A stretch of DNA of 64,000 nucleotides from Gimesia chilikensis (GCF_008329715.1 NZ_VTSR01000007.1:248001-312000); one strand, 5' to 3'. Counted from the stretch's first letter, positions 37,003 through 44,946 are shown. Translations and numbers: made by a program. The notes: generated from the sequence alone by a model not told the origin.

Positions 37003-37920
37003 GTGGAACACAAAACATCACAAGAAAAAGCTTCGTTTTATCGTCAGTTTCAACAGGTCATTCAAGTATTAGGGTTATTGATGATCTTCTCACCAACCGT
37101 TTGTCTGGCCGAAGAACCGTCTCCTGAGCCCAATCCTTCTTCTCCTCAACCTTCCAGCGAAAAAAAACTGATCACTAACAGCATTGGAATGAAGTTGGTA
37201 AAGATTCCAGCGGGTGATTTTCTGATGGGAAGCAGTAAATCAACGGCTGAGATTGCTCGGCTTTTCGACAGCAATGCAGAATACTTTGAAGACGAACACC
37301 CAAAGCATCGAGTAAGAATCAGTAAGCCATTTTATATGACCACAACGGAGGTCACACAGGGACAATGGAGAACTGTGATGGGAACTGAGCCTTGGAAAGG
37401 AAAACGATTAGTTAAGGATGGTGATAATCACTCTGCGACGTACGTTAGCTGGGAAGACGCTATGAAATTTTGCCGCAAGCTGAGTCAAAAGGAAGGCAAA
37501 AAGTATCGGTTACCGACTGAAGCAGAATGGGAATACGCATGCCGTGCTGGATCAACAACCATGTTTAGTTTTGGAGAGGATGCCAACCATCTCGGAGATT
37601 ATGCTTGGTATAATAAGAATGCATTCAACATCGACAAAAGATACGTGCACCGTGTAGGTTTGAAAAAGGCAAACGCGTTTGGCTTGTATGACATGCACGG
37701 CAATGTATGGGAGTGGTGCAGTGACTGGTATAGTGAGGATTACTACGGAAAATCTCCCACTGCTGATCCGGGAGGCCCTTCATACGGATTTTCTCGCGTT
37801 CTGCGTGGCGGGTCGTGGTACCGTGGTGCTGAGGAGAGTCGTTCTGCATCCCGTCGCTCATTCAATCCTGAAATGGGTGCCAGCAGCTACGGTTTTCGAA
37901 TAGTGTGTGAGCTCTATTAG
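37003..37920 (+). CDS. Secreted SUMF1/formylglycine-generating-enzyme-like protein
   Basis: 305 aa starting with GTG at 37003 (AGGAAG upstream). Signal or anchor at 15-37 (VIQVLGLLMIFSPTVCLA), Pro-rich linker, then the FGE-sulfatase domain: GMKLVKIPAGDFLMGS, FYMTTTEVTQGQWRTVMG, RLPTEAEWEYACRAG, GLYDMHGNVWEWCSDW and RVLRGGSW. Many planctomycete members lack the catalytic Cys pair and act as binding domains; here the Cys in ASSYGFRIVCELY remains but the partner is not evident. Role unclear: sulfatase maturation or binding. Confidence 0.8.
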   Translation: MEHKTSQEKASFYRQFQQVIQVLGLLMIFSPTVCLAEEPSPEPNPSSPQPSSEKKLITNSIGMKLVKIPAGDFLMGSSKSTAEIARLFDSNAEYFEDEHPKHRVRISKPFYMTTTEVTQGQWRTVMGTEPWKGKRLVKDGDNHSATYVSWEDAMKFCRKLSQKEGKKYRLPTEAEWEYACRAGSTTMFSFGEDANHLGDYAWYNKNAFNIDKRYVHRVGLKKANAFGLYDMHGNVWEWCSDWYSEDYYGKSPTADPGGPSYGFSRVLRGGSWYRGAEESRSASRRSFNPEMGASSYGFRIVCELY

Positions 37921-38342
37921 GTTTCCAGTTATTCTCATGACGTGCTGACCTGCCTCCACGAATGACACCAGTCACACTATTATTTTGTGTTTTGTTGTTT
38001 CTTGGCTGTTCTGTCCCCCTGTAAACAGCTTCTTGAGTCGGGCATTTTTCTTTTTCCAAATCTTTGGGGCATTTCGCATGGTCCATCGGTAAACCATCAT
38101 ATTCCCGATGCTACATGCAGTGCGTCTTCTGATGGATTCCCAGTTTTTTGCACATCGGGATATTGTCATCTCTTGAGCGAGATGGAATTCGGCTTCCCAG
38201 AGCTTCGAAATAATCTTTACGGACGAATGACGCTTGGAGGGCATGTTCGCCATCCTCAATAGGTCCAGAAACTGATTATCAGATCAAGTTCTGGATTCGG
38301 TTAAGCGGGGCCGGGGCAGTTCAAGCAGCGATAAGATCGATA
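37921..38342 (-). pseudogene. Decayed IS3-family transposase orfA
   Basis: The minus strand from 38262 reads SKRHSSVKIISKLWEAEFHLAQEM in the first frame, then CKKLGIHQKT and HREYDGLPMDHAKCPKDLEKE in another, then NARLKKL in the first again. Together these match the IS3 OrfA pattern (KLREAE-LAQG-CKQLGI-YRWR-YGG-AKRLKELEKENARLKKL) with at least two frameshifts and a stop. The remnant is about 38000-38262; no orfB or terminal repeats were seen. The 37921-37990 stretch holds nothing else. Confidence 0.8.
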
Positions 38343-39422
38343 TTATTTAGAAGTTGATTTTCGTCGGCTAAATACAGAGACCTTTATTGTGGTCCCATCA
38401 TTTGCAAATGTTTTTGCAGCTGGGTCTTGTCCACATACTTTAAATATGTCCTCATCAACTACGGCATAGGGGCCTGCTACAAATCGTGTTTTAAAACCTG
38501 ATCGCTTTAGAACCAACTCTGCATTCCTAGCAGTTAAACCAATTACCGATGGAACTGAACGCGTACCAACAGGCTGAGGAACTACTTCATTCTGCTTAAA
38601 CTGAGAGAGGTCAGGTTGAAAGGATGATATTTCATCGAAGAACCCTTTAAGCCAAGAGTTTCGATCTTTATTGGTTTTTAGTATTTCAATTTCTGAAAAA
38701 GTCAAATCAACAACTTGGCCCCTCAAAGGATAGACGATTTGAATTTCTTCTGGTAAGAATGTCTTAGGGTTCAGAACAACTTTTGCTCTGTAAATATTGG
38801 TGTCGGTAGCATTCAGATAAAGAGGCACGAGGAAGAGAACTATTCGATCTTTAGTATTTTCATCGAGCTTTATTATGAACTTTTCCTTGATGCTCTCTTT
38901 CGTTAATCTCCAAAACAGGGGGTGGGAGCTTTCCATAACCTCAACAATATTGCTCGCTGATAGCATTTGAATTGACTCAACAGGAATAGTTTCATAGGTC
39001 AGTTTCAATTCATCAACTTTAACAATCTTCTTTCCGTCATTTACCCATTTTTTAGGATTCGTGGAAAGAACTTCATATTGCTTTCTTTTATTATGGAACG
39101 GAGGATAGCTTACGTCACTCTGGATGAATGCTGGCCCATATGTGTCAACCCGTCCCACATTCATTTTTTCATAGTAAAACTTACCCTCAGAACGTTTCTC
39201 AGTAAGCAACACTCTGTCATAAATAGATCGAGTGAAAGATCCACGGATGGCTTTCTGTAAATCCTTTTTCTTACACCATACTGATATGATCTCTTGTAAT
39301 TCCGGGTCTGTATTTTGTGGAACTGCTCTACCATTTTGGGCTCTACAATAAGGGACACCAGAAAAGAAAATAACGAGACAGATAACAAAAGGTTTTAAGG
39401 AGTTAATATGGTTGTCTTTCAT
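38343..39422 (-). CDS. Secreted protein with PASTA-like C-terminal domain
   Basis: 359 aa from MKDNHINSLKPFVICLVIFF at 39422, a signal peptide ending near YCRA. The middle (about 40-260) resembles planctomycete LolA-like/TIGR03009 proteins: SGSFTRSIYDRVLLTEKRSEGKFYYEK and IRDRIVLFLVPLYLN. The end has a PASTA-like unit VPSVIGLTARNAELVLKRSGF and GQDPAAKTFANDGTTIKVSV. PASTA units bind peptidoglycan or muropeptides in kinases and PBPs; a free secreted one is less usual. Confidence 0.6.
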   Translation of the reverse strand: MKDNHINSLKPFVICLVIFFSGVPYCRAQNGRAVPQNTDPELQEIISVWCKKKDLQKAIRGSFTRSIYDRVLLTEKRSEGKFYYEKMNVGRVDTYGPAFIQSDVSYPPFHNKRKQYEVLSTNPKKWVNDGKKIVKVDELKLTYETIPVESIQMLSASNIVEVMESSHPLFWRLTKESIKEKFIIKLDENTKDRIVLFLVPLYLNATDTNIYRAKVVLNPKTFLPEEIQIVYPLRGQVVDLTFSEIEILKTNKDRNSWLKGFFDEISSFQPDLSQFKQNEVVPQPVGTRSVPSVIGLTARNAELVLKRSGFKTRFVAGPYAVVDEDIFKVCGQDPAAKTFANDGTTIKVSVFSRRKSTSK

Positions 39423-39888
39423 AGATAACTCAATCATCCTGACAGGCTATATGATACTAAGAATTACTTGGTTCAAGAGTTTAATTCATTTGTGAAATCA
39501 CTACTAGAACTCTTTGGCTTTTATGATTGTATGAAGTTCTGATTTGATATGCTGTTCTTTATGATCGGATAAGTAAACAACAGCGAAAATCACCTATCTA
39601 ACCAGTTTCAAATCCCATTCGCCGATATTTACAGCCCTGCCGATCTCAAAAACTTTTCAGGATAATTTCTCCAGCATCAACCTGATGGAAATTCCAATTT
39701 TTGTAACCAACTTTCCATAGACGATTCTTCGTCACATGAAGATCATATAAAGAACACAGGGGGCTTGGTCCAATATAAGCCCCCACCGGGGGTTACTTTT
39801 TCGCATAAACTACCCCACAATTCTGTAAAACAATTTTTGTAACACTACCGCCTCGTGCGAGCTCAATCTGATGTGTGCAGCCACTCTT
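39423..39888. other. Intergenic region with alternative G/C hairpins
   Basis: No gene. GGGGGCTT (39759-39766) can pair with AAGCCCCC (39777-39784), and the same CCCCC can instead pair with GGGGG at 39788-39792, followed by TTACTTTTT. These are mutually exclusive folds on the plus strand, terminator-like. They lie about 100 bp past the recombinase stop. Confidence 0.5.
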
Positions 39889-39903
39889 TTACAGTGGCTG
39901 CAC
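39875..39903. repeat. Perfect inverted repeat at the recombinase stop
   Basis: An 11-bp perfect stem GTGCAGCCACT (39875-39885) with 39893-39903, loop CTTTTAC. The recombinase stop codon TAA lies in the loop. No T-run follows on the minus strand. It may be a terminator or a recombination site that includes the gene end. Confidence 0.6.
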
Positions 39904-40491
39904 TTCACGCAGCACGCGGTAGATCGTTGGTCTTGATAGGCCTGTCACGCGAGCGATCTTTGTGATCGCCTTACCTTGAGCTTTCATTTCATGGATGGCA
40001 TTGACTTGATCATCAGTAACTTTCCAACGCCACCCTTTCTCACTCCCGCCCCAACGTTTCCCCTTCTTTCTGGCAACGGCCTGTCCCGCTGCTACACGCT
40101 CAGCTCTAATCTCCGTTTCATACTCTGCAACCGAGGCAAGGATGCGTGCATGTAAACGACCTGCTGGAGACTCTAGTGAGAAGCCATCTTTAAGACTGAC
40201 GAGATCAACACTGCGTTCCCGGAGTTCGTCAAAGAGTTGGCAGAGCCCTTTGGTGGTTCGTCCCAGTCGGTCGAGTCGCCAGACTACAATTCTTTCCAGC
40301 TTTCCCATGCGTAAAGATTCTAGGAGCTGATCCATTCCCGGACGGCTCATAGTGCGGCCAGAGAATGTGTCTTTGAACCAGACGACTTTGCCGCCATTGG
40401 CTTCGCACCATCGTTCGAGGTCAGGTAACTGACTGGCGTGCTTCTGGTCTTTCGTTGATACCCGCATGTAGATCGCGGTTGATTTCGCCAT
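39889..40491 (-). CDS. Small serine recombinase (resolvase/invertase family)
   Basis: 200 aa. Catalytic domain with the Ser in AIYMRVSTKDQ (residue 13), VWRLDRLGRTTKGL with the conserved Arg pair near 70-75, and the long E helix LASVAEYETEIRAERVAAGQAVARKKGK. The C-terminal HTH is clear: AITKIARVTGLSRPTIYRVL. This is the Hin/Gin/Tn3-resolvase size class, not a large serine integrase. It cuts both strands at a core site and exchanges by subunit rotation. It lies at the left end of the cassette-like array, in the strand of most array genes, with array site S1 44 bp before its start. Whether it acts on those sites is unknown. Confidence 0.9.
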   Translation of the reverse strand: MAKSTAIYMRVSTKDQKHASQLPDLERWCEANGGKVVWFKDTFSGRTMSRPGMDQLLESLRMGKLERIVVWRLDRLGRTTKGLCQLFDELRERSVDLVSLKDGFSLESPAGRLHARILASVAEYETEIRAERVAAGQAVARKKGKRWGGSEKGWRWKVTDDQVNAIHEMKAQGKAITKIARVTGLSRPTIYRVLREVQPL

Positions 40492-40501
40492 CTGAATTTC
40501 T

Positions 40502-40546
40502 CCGCAAAATGTATTTCTGTTTCGGACAGATGGCTTGCGGGTGTCA
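40502..40546 (+). repeat. Array site S1
   Basis: Core TTGCGGGTGTCA (40535-40546) at the right edge of a two-tier hairpin: outer CCGCAA/TTGCGG (40502-40507, 40535-40540), inner TCTGT/ACAGA (40516-40520, 40526-40530), loop TTCGG. Upstream of the recombinase start. Confidence 0.75.
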
Positions 40547-40649
40547 GAAAATGTAAACTGTAGATTTCAAAAGGCACGTTACAGGGAATGAGGCAGGGCC
40601 GCCCTAGAATCGTAGAGTTTCGTCTCCCCGGATTTTTACAATACTGGCA

Positions 40650-40694
40650 CTTTACATATTTCGCTCGGTCCATAGGACCGGACATTATGTAAAG
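40650..40694. repeat. Two-tier imperfect palindrome between recombinase and first cassette gene
   Basis: Outer CTTTACATA (40650-40658) with 40686-40694, inner CGGTCC/GGACCG (40666-40671, 40675-40680), loop ATA, 7- and 5-nt internal spacers. It has the hairpin shape of the array sites but no GGGTGTC core. Could be a recombinase-binding (res or att-like) site. Confidence 0.6.
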
Positions 40695-40768
40695 GAGTAG
40701 ATCCGCTTTACCTGCATGTTCTCAGTATTATGAGAAATTGAATATCAAATTCTGAACAGGTTAGTTTG

Positions 40769-41218
40769 ATGAATAAAACATTTCATTACTTCTATTTTTG
40801 GATGTTAAAATTCTTGATGGTGTGCTCAATACTTTTATTTCTAGCAGGTATAGTTCTTTCCATAAGCCGATATCTGTTTTTGCGGGATGCTATCAGATCA
40901 CAAGCAAAAATCGTTAGGCATTTCACGGCTTCGGATGGCTTATACACACCGATCTATACTTTTGAAGATTCAAAAGGAAAAGAATATGAAATCACATCTT
41001 CGCATGGATACAACACCCCCATCGGAAAAGAAGGTGACGTAATAAAAATATTGTATGATCCCAGTAATCCAGAAATTTCAGAAGAGGACAATTTTAGGAA
41101 TCTCTGGGCTGTTCCCATCTTTATGGCCCTTGGTGGTCTTTCCAACTTTTTGGTTTATGGCGGGCTTTTCTATTTCTCCAAAAAGAGACTAAAACGAAAA
41201 GCAGTGATAAACGCATAA
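40769..41218 (+). CDS. DUF3592 membrane protein (array gene 1)
   Basis: 149 aa from the ATG at 40769. First membrane helix near 12-33 (LMVCSILLFLAGIVLSISRYLF), a beta domain with YTPIYTFEDSKGKEYEITSS and IKILYDPSNPEIS, the DUF3592 pattern, and a last helix (IFMALGGLSNFLVYGGLFYF). Function unknown. Alone on the plus strand between array sites S1 and S2, with most other array genes on the minus strand, which supports it being an independent cassette. Confidence 0.75.
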   Translation: MNKTFHYFYFWMLKFLMVCSILLFLAGIVLSISRYLFLRDAIRSQAKIVRHFTASDGLYTPIYTFEDSKGKEYEITSSHGYNTPIGKEGDVIKILYDPSNPEISEEDNFRNLWAVPIFMALGGLSNFLVYGGLFYFSKKRLKRKAVINA

Positions 41219-41237
41219 TATTGCCTCTCAAAGAATC

Positions 41238-41281
41238 AACTTGTCACTTTGACAAGTTCCCTCTGGGTGTCTTACCATCAG
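41238..41281 (+). repeat. Array site S2
   Basis: Core GGGTGTC (41275-41281), preceded by a perfect 9-bp hairpin AACTTGTCA/TGACAAGTT (41238-41246, 41250-41258) with loop CTT. Site is 57 bp past the stop of the DUF3592 gene. Confidence 0.7.
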
Positions 41282-41459
41282 CATCGCATCTGACGGCAGA
41301 CCCCTTTACCGTAATAGGTCCTTTGGAGTAAACGCGGGGACTTGGCTTTGATTATTGTCCGGACTTTGGGTCTTCGTATCTTTTTCATCGCATCTAAGTC
41401 TCCTATATATATTGTGAAGGTGTCGGGAGTCCTCCTTGACTCCCGGACACAATAAGGAT

Positions 41460-41705
41460 TTACTCTGGTTCGAAACCGAAATAGAAACGCGGACTGTGTT
41501 GAAACTTCAACGTCCCACGAATCCCGTCTGATTTTCTTGTCGCCAAAACCAAGGGGGCCAAGAAGCCTTCAACTGAATATTCCTGCTGCAGTTCACTGGT
41601 ATCCCAGACCTGCCCATGTTTGGCTTCGAGATAATCCCGACTTCCCTCAACAGCATTGATGTTTTGAATCATCTGGCGGCGAATGGATTCTGTCTGATCA
41701 GTCAT
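41460..41705 (-). CDS. Small conserved plasmid/ICE-type protein (array gene 2)
   Basis: 81 aa from MTDQTESIRRQMI at 41705, chosen because CAGGAG lies 8 bp before; the frame opens at 41750. It contains HGQVWDTSELQQEYSVEGFLAPLVLATRKSDGIRGTLKFQHSPRFYF, similar to small proteins that travel with ArdC in conjugative elements. Function unknown. Flanked by S2 and S3. No membrane segment. Confidence 0.65.
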   Translation of the reverse strand: MTDQTESIRRQMIQNINAVEGSRDYLEAKHGQVWDTSELQQEYSVEGFLAPLVLATRKSDGIRGTLKFQHSPRFYFGFEPE

Positions 41706-41750
41706 GTGAAAACTCCTGAAAAAGTGAAAAGTGTTTGTGACACAGTTCAT

Positions 41751-41760
41751 GCGGGTGTCA
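41751..41760 (+). repeat. Array site S3
   Basis: GCGGGTGTCA at 41751-41760. The last three bases are the TGA stop (minus) of the array gene at 41758. A weak hairpin GTGT/ACAC lies to the left near 41731-41744. Confidence 0.7.
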
Positions 41761-42189
41761 TTGAGTGAGACCTAGAGACTTCTTCTGACGCCTTTTTTCC
41801 AGTCTTTCTTGATGTCGAAATCTCACTTCCTCTCGCCAATCTGGATGACCTCCGAACTGTTCAAGAGGCACGAGATCGAGATACTTCATCGGGCAGGAAT
41901 AGTAGTAAGGATGTTCTGACTCCTGCATGTCCTTGTAACTCCACTCACCTCCATGACAGCGAATCAAGTCGCACGTGATCCAGCGTTGTGTCCTTTCAAC
42001 CTGCTCGCCACCTTTTTCAAACGTCCGTTCCCATACCGCCCATAGCACGCCACTAAACCTGCCGCCCCGGAAGCAATGAGTGAGACAAGTTGAGTGAACA
42101 AGAACACCATTACTTTCACGTTCCCATGATTTAGTCCGTTGCTGAATGAGTTCTTTTCGCGATACTCCAGTTGGATAAGTCCAGCCCAT
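41758..42189 (-). CDS. Conserved plasmid/ICE-type protein (array gene 3)
   Basis: 143 aa with a strong GGGAGGT site before the start. MGWTYPTGVSRKELI, then HCFRGGRFSGVLWAVWERTF, RWITCDLIRCHGGEWSYKDM and YYYSCPMKYLDLVPLEQFGG. This W/Y/C-rich pattern is typical of a family seen in integrative and conjugative elements (I think DUF6927). Basic C-terminal tail. Function unknown. TGA stop overlaps site S3. Confidence 0.65.
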   Translation of the reverse strand: MGWTYPTGVSRKELIQQRTKSWERESNGVLVHSTCLTHCFRGGRFSGVLWAVWERTFEKGGEQVERTQRWITCDLIRCHGGEWSYKDMQESEHPYYYSCPMKYLDLVPLEQFGGHPDWREEVRFRHQERLEKRRQKKSLGLTQ

Positions 42190-42211
42190 TTATGACCTCC
42201 CTTAAAAGAAA

Positions 42212-42261
42212 AAAACTGATGCAAGAATCACTATGATTCTCACATCAGTTTTGTGGGTGTC
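42212..42261 (+). repeat. Array site S4
   Basis: Best hairpin of the small sites: outer AAAACTGATG (42212-42221) with CATCAGTTTT (42243-42252), inner GAATCA/TGATTC (42225-42230, 42234-42239), symmetric 3-nt internal loops. Core TGTGGGTGTC ends at 42261. It could also end transcription on either strand. Confidence 0.8.
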
Positions 42262-42281
42262 TGATTACTGGAACTTAGAGA

Positions 42282-42494
42282 TTAGAACTCGTCGTCACCA
42301 AAGTAACCGAAGTATTCGTCGCACTGTTCGAAATCTTCCAGCTCTTGTTGCTGGAGAATATCATCCCACGGTTCGTCGAATGGATATACTTCGTCATACT
42401 CTTTTGCATATTCATCCGCTGCCTGTTCGTCGAGAATGTCGCCATAACCGCCGTTCAAATGATCTTCCATAAACTGATCCAAGTTGCCATCCAT
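42282..42494 (-). CDS. Small acidic protein (array gene 4)
   Basis: 70 aa with about 26 Asp and Glu residues and almost no basic ones (DEQAADEYAKEYDEVYPFDE, then ECDEYFGYFGDDEF). GGGAG ribosome site 8-12 bp before the ATG. DNA-mimic proteins of anti-restriction type are similarly acidic, which would suit a plasmid-type cargo with ArdC nearby, but this is inference from composition alone. Confidence 0.6.
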   Translation of the reverse strand: MDGNLDQFMEDHLNGGYGDILDEQAADEYAKEYDEVYPFDEPWDDILQQQELEDFEQCDEYFGYFGDDEF

Positions 42495-42507
42495 CGTGTG
42501 TTTCTCC

Positions 42508-42549
42508 CAAAAGAATTTTGATGTTGAGTACGATTCGATTGAGGGTGTC
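42508..42549 (+). repeat. Array site S5
   Basis: Core TTGAGGGTGTCG (42539-42550). Weak hairpin CAAAA/TTTTG (42508-42512, 42516-42520). It lies 2 bp from the stop of the array gene at 42552. Confidence 0.65.
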
Positions 42550-42551
42550 GA

Positions 42552-42839
42552 TCAATACTCTTCTGGCAGGAGAATGGTTGTGGCTGATCGGTCAGCCTCT
42601 GTGATTATCCAAATCTTTGTTTTGTCATTGAGATGGTACACACTGAAAATCCGGTCGCCATTTTTTAGAGCCAGCTCATTGGCTTCTCTGTCTTCTGGGG
42701 ACAGTTCACACCAGACTCCAAAAGAATGTTGCTCGAAAAATTCAAGCGGAGACTGATTGTTTGACTGGAGAGCATCAAGAGCTCCATGCGTGGCGACAGT
42801 TTTGCCCAAAGGAAACAGTGGTTTGCTTTTTTGAATCAT
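42552..42839 (-). CDS. Conserved plasmid-related protein (array gene 5)
   Basis: 95 aa. FPLGKTVATHGALDALQ, then FGVWCELSPEDREANELALKNGDRIFSVYHL and WIITEADRSATTILLPEEY, a strongly conserved pattern in plasmid and ICE accessory proteins, often placed close to ArdC. GGG-rich ribosome site before the ATG. Function unknown. Cytoplasmic. Flanked by S5 and S6. Confidence 0.7.
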   Translation of the reverse strand: MIQKSKPLFPLGKTVATHGALDALQSNNQSPLEFFEQHSFGVWCELSPEDREANELALKNGDRIFSVYHLNDKTKIWIITEADRSATTILLPEEY

Positions 42840-42849
42840 AATTTCCCTT

Positions 42850-42893
42850 CATCAAATGATCGTGATTGGATTAACAATCACCTGATGGGTGTC
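42850..42893 (+). repeat. Array site S6
   Basis: Two-tier hairpin: CATCA/TGATG (42850-42854, 42883-42887) and GTGATTG/CAATCAC (42862-42868, 42875-42881), loop GATTAA. Core GGGTGTC 42887-42893. Confidence 0.75.
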
Positions 42894-42992
42894 GGAATCT
42901 CCTCGGGAAAGAATTTTCTTGTCTTACTTAATCTGATTTGGGAGAATCTGAACAACAGTTAATTCATCATTAGAGAACAGAAAGAGCACACC

Positions 42993-43649
42993 ATGAGTCA
43001 GCAGTCCCCTATCGACATTAGAAATCCGATTTATGCAGACTTTGGAGATGGCAGATTAAAGATTGCGTGGAACGGAGATGTGCATGGGCACATTCATCAA
43101 GGTAATCATGGACTGCAAGTCGTTTTCGCATCAGACTGCCGCCAATACATTGAGCTGTCCGGGAAACAGTTTCACCTGAGACAATTTCATTTTCATCACC
43201 CCAGCGAGCATTGGGAAGATGGATGCCAGCATACGATGGAGTTACATGTGGTCCACCAAAACTCTCATGATGGATCATTGGCAGTGATTGGGATTTTCAT
43301 CGATCCCGGCAAAACCAAAGATCGGATGCATTCACTGTTCGATGATATCGTTTCTTTCTCATCCGCCGGATCAAGCAACGGGCCTGAGTATCATGTGTCA
43401 TTTAATCCCCAAGACTTCTTACCCAGTGACTGGGAGAAGCATTACAGGTATGAAGGATCATTGACCACACCGCCCTATAGCGAAAATGTCAGTTGGGTAG
43501 TCATCAAGAATCCATATGAAATAAACAAAACCAAGCTGGAAAAAATCCGTAAATTGTTCGAATCAGAGGCACGTTTTCCGCAACCGCTGAATCGGAGATA
43601 TGTTTTGTCCACATTCAGAGATGATGAAAAAACCAAGGGGAAGAAGTAA
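42993..43649 (+). CDS. Alpha-carbonic anhydrase without signal peptide (array gene 6)
   Basis: 218 aa. Hydration of CO2 to bicarbonate by a zinc site: the His ligands are in QFHFHHPSEH (two) and ELHVVH (one), with SLTTPPYSENVSWVVIK, the substrate pocket. Alpha-type enzymes are normally exported, but here the protein begins MSQQSPIDIRN directly at the mature domain, with no leader, and the upstream 90 bp hold no in-frame extension. It is plus-strand between S6 and S7, against its minus-strand neighbours, so it looks like an independent cassette. Probably cytoplasmic. Confidence 0.88.
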   Translation: MSQQSPIDIRNPIYADFGDGRLKIAWNGDVHGHIHQGNHGLQVVFASDCRQYIELSGKQFHLRQFHFHHPSEHWEDGCQHTMELHVVHQNSHDGSLAVIGIFIDPGKTKDRMHSLFDDIVSFSSAGSSNGPEYHVSFNPQDFLPSDWEKHYRYEGSLTTPPYSENVSWVVIKNPYEINKTKLEKIRKLFESEARFPQPLNRRYVLSTFRDDEKTKGKK

Positions 43650-43671
43650 CTGTTGCAAATGATCAATCGAT

Positions 43672-43679
43672 GGGTGTCA
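43672..43679 (+). repeat. Array site S7
   Basis: GGGTGTCA, with CGAT before it. The last three bases (43677-43679) are the minus-strand TGA stop of array gene 7. No clear hairpin is seen beside this copy. Confidence 0.6.
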
Positions 43680-43985
43680 GATGGGAATCACTTCATATTG
43701 GACTACTTCCCCGACAGCCAGTTTTTCAATGGCTTCAATCGCATTGGCTTCCCTGTCTACTGTCATCCTGCACAAACTGGAGATCTTGCTGGCAAAGCAA
43801 ATCGTGACTGGATGATTATTGAGTTCGTCACCAGACATGCCTGTTTCTCTCATTGCTGTGAGATGCCGATGAAATGATCCAGCAACAGCTATTAGATTGA
43901 CGGCATCTTGTACTGCGATAGCATCGCTGGCTGCTTTTCGGAGACTCTCATTATTGCCGTCTGATGAGGCGATCTGTTGTATCAT
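43677..43985 (-). CDS. Hypothetical plasmid-type protein (array gene 7)
   Basis: 102 aa, not named. Helical start MIQQIASSDGNNESLRKAASDAIAVQDAVNLIAVAGSFHRHLTAM, then GDELNNHPVTICFASKISSLC. GGAG ribosome site close before the ATG. Such proteins occur with ArdC-type genes on plasmids. Between S7 and S8. Confidence 0.55.
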   Translation of the reverse strand: MIQQIASSDGNNESLRKAASDAIAVQDAVNLIAVAGSFHRHLTAMRETGMSGDELNNHPVTICFASKISSLCRMTVDREANAIEAIEKLAVGEVVQYEVIPI

Positions 43986-43990
43986 TGTTG

Positions 43991-44034
43991 CTCCTTGCTG
44001 GAGGTCTGTGGTAATGGATTGATGGCAGGTGTCA
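43991..44034 (+). repeat. Array site S8 (variant core)
   Basis: Core AGGTGTCA (44027-44034), one base off the consensus, with GGC before it. Small hairpin CTCC/GGAG (43991-43994, 44000-44003). TGTCA includes the minus-strand TGA stop of array gene 8. Confidence 0.55.
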
Positions 44035-44925
44035 CTCAGAATCTTCCAGCATTTTCTGGAATCGTTGACGAGCCCGGAAAAAACTTGCCCTGCTCTTGCC
44101 GGTCTTATCGCACCAGAAAGTCTGCTGATCAGCCGGGGATTCAGGATGCTTTTCCATCGCCTGCTTCATGACTTTTGCGTCGACAGTTTTATTATCGAGC
44201 CTTTTTGTGGCAACCTGTTTTCGACCAAGTGACATGAGCTGAGATTTAATCAGAGGACGCCAGTCTATGCCCTCCTCTCGTGCATATTTCAGTTTTCGCA
44301 GACTTGGACCTAAGAGTCTCAGCGATAACTGACGGTCTTCTGCATTTGCGTCGATGTAGTCGATTACCGACTCACATTCTTCCGGTGTCACACCATGATA
44401 ACCCTGAGCAGAAAGGCTTCTCATCATCTCTAAGACTTCTTGATTTGTGCAACTTAATTCGAACTGATCACACCGAGACAAGACTGCCTTAAAAGCATCA
44501 TTTTTGGGAATGACATTGGCCGCAAAAATGCAACGAGACGTAAACTCAAAACTGGATGGAAGATCGCTGAGCTGTGAGCTCCCATATGTCACAATCCGAG
44601 GATTTCCCCACAGAGCGGACCGTAATAAGCCCAAATGCGGCATCGAGGAATACATGCTGTCCACATCGTCGAAAAATAGCACAGCATCTTCACGATGTTG
44701 AAAAAGAGTCCCGTATAGAGCGAGCGGTGTGATATGAGAGTTAATGATGATTGGGTCAACGCCATGTTCATCTAGCACTTGCAGAATCGTTCGGCTCTTG
44801 CCGAGTCCACCTTGGCTACCAAATACGAACAACGCATGGCTCATTTTCTTTGCCAGTAAACGAACGTGATGAGCCAGTAGTTCCTGTTTTTTCTCAAGGG
44901 ATGTCATTGTAGTCGGTGTATCCAT
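44032..44925 (-). CDS. AAA-type ATPase (array gene 8)
   Basis: 297 aa. Walker A FGSQGGLGKSRT (about 36-47), Walker B AVLFFDDVDSM (about 78-88), sensor-like CIFAANVIPKND with a following Arg (SRCDQFEL), and a basic C-terminal tail with KSRASFFRARQRFQ. Resembles phage/plasmid replication or DNA-processing ATPases that lack a primase part. GGAAT ribosome site before the ATG at 44925. Possible role in DNA maintenance of a mobile element; function inferred. Confidence 0.7.
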   Translation of the reverse strand: MDTPTTMTSLEKKQELLAHHVRLLAKKMSHALFVFGSQGGLGKSRTILQVLDEHGVDPIIINSHITPLALYGTLFQHREDAVLFFDDVDSMYSSMPHLGLLRSALWGNPRIVTYGSSQLSDLPSSFEFTSRCIFAANVIPKNDAFKAVLSRCDQFELSCTNQEVLEMMRSLSAQGYHGVTPEECESVIDYIDANAEDRQLSLRLLGPSLRKLKYAREEGIDWRPLIKSQLMSLGRKQVATKRLDNKTVDAKVMKQAMEKHPESPADQQTFWCDKTGKSRASFFRARQRFQKMLEDSE

Positions 44926-44946
44926 TTTCTATTCCTTTCGAAGTAT

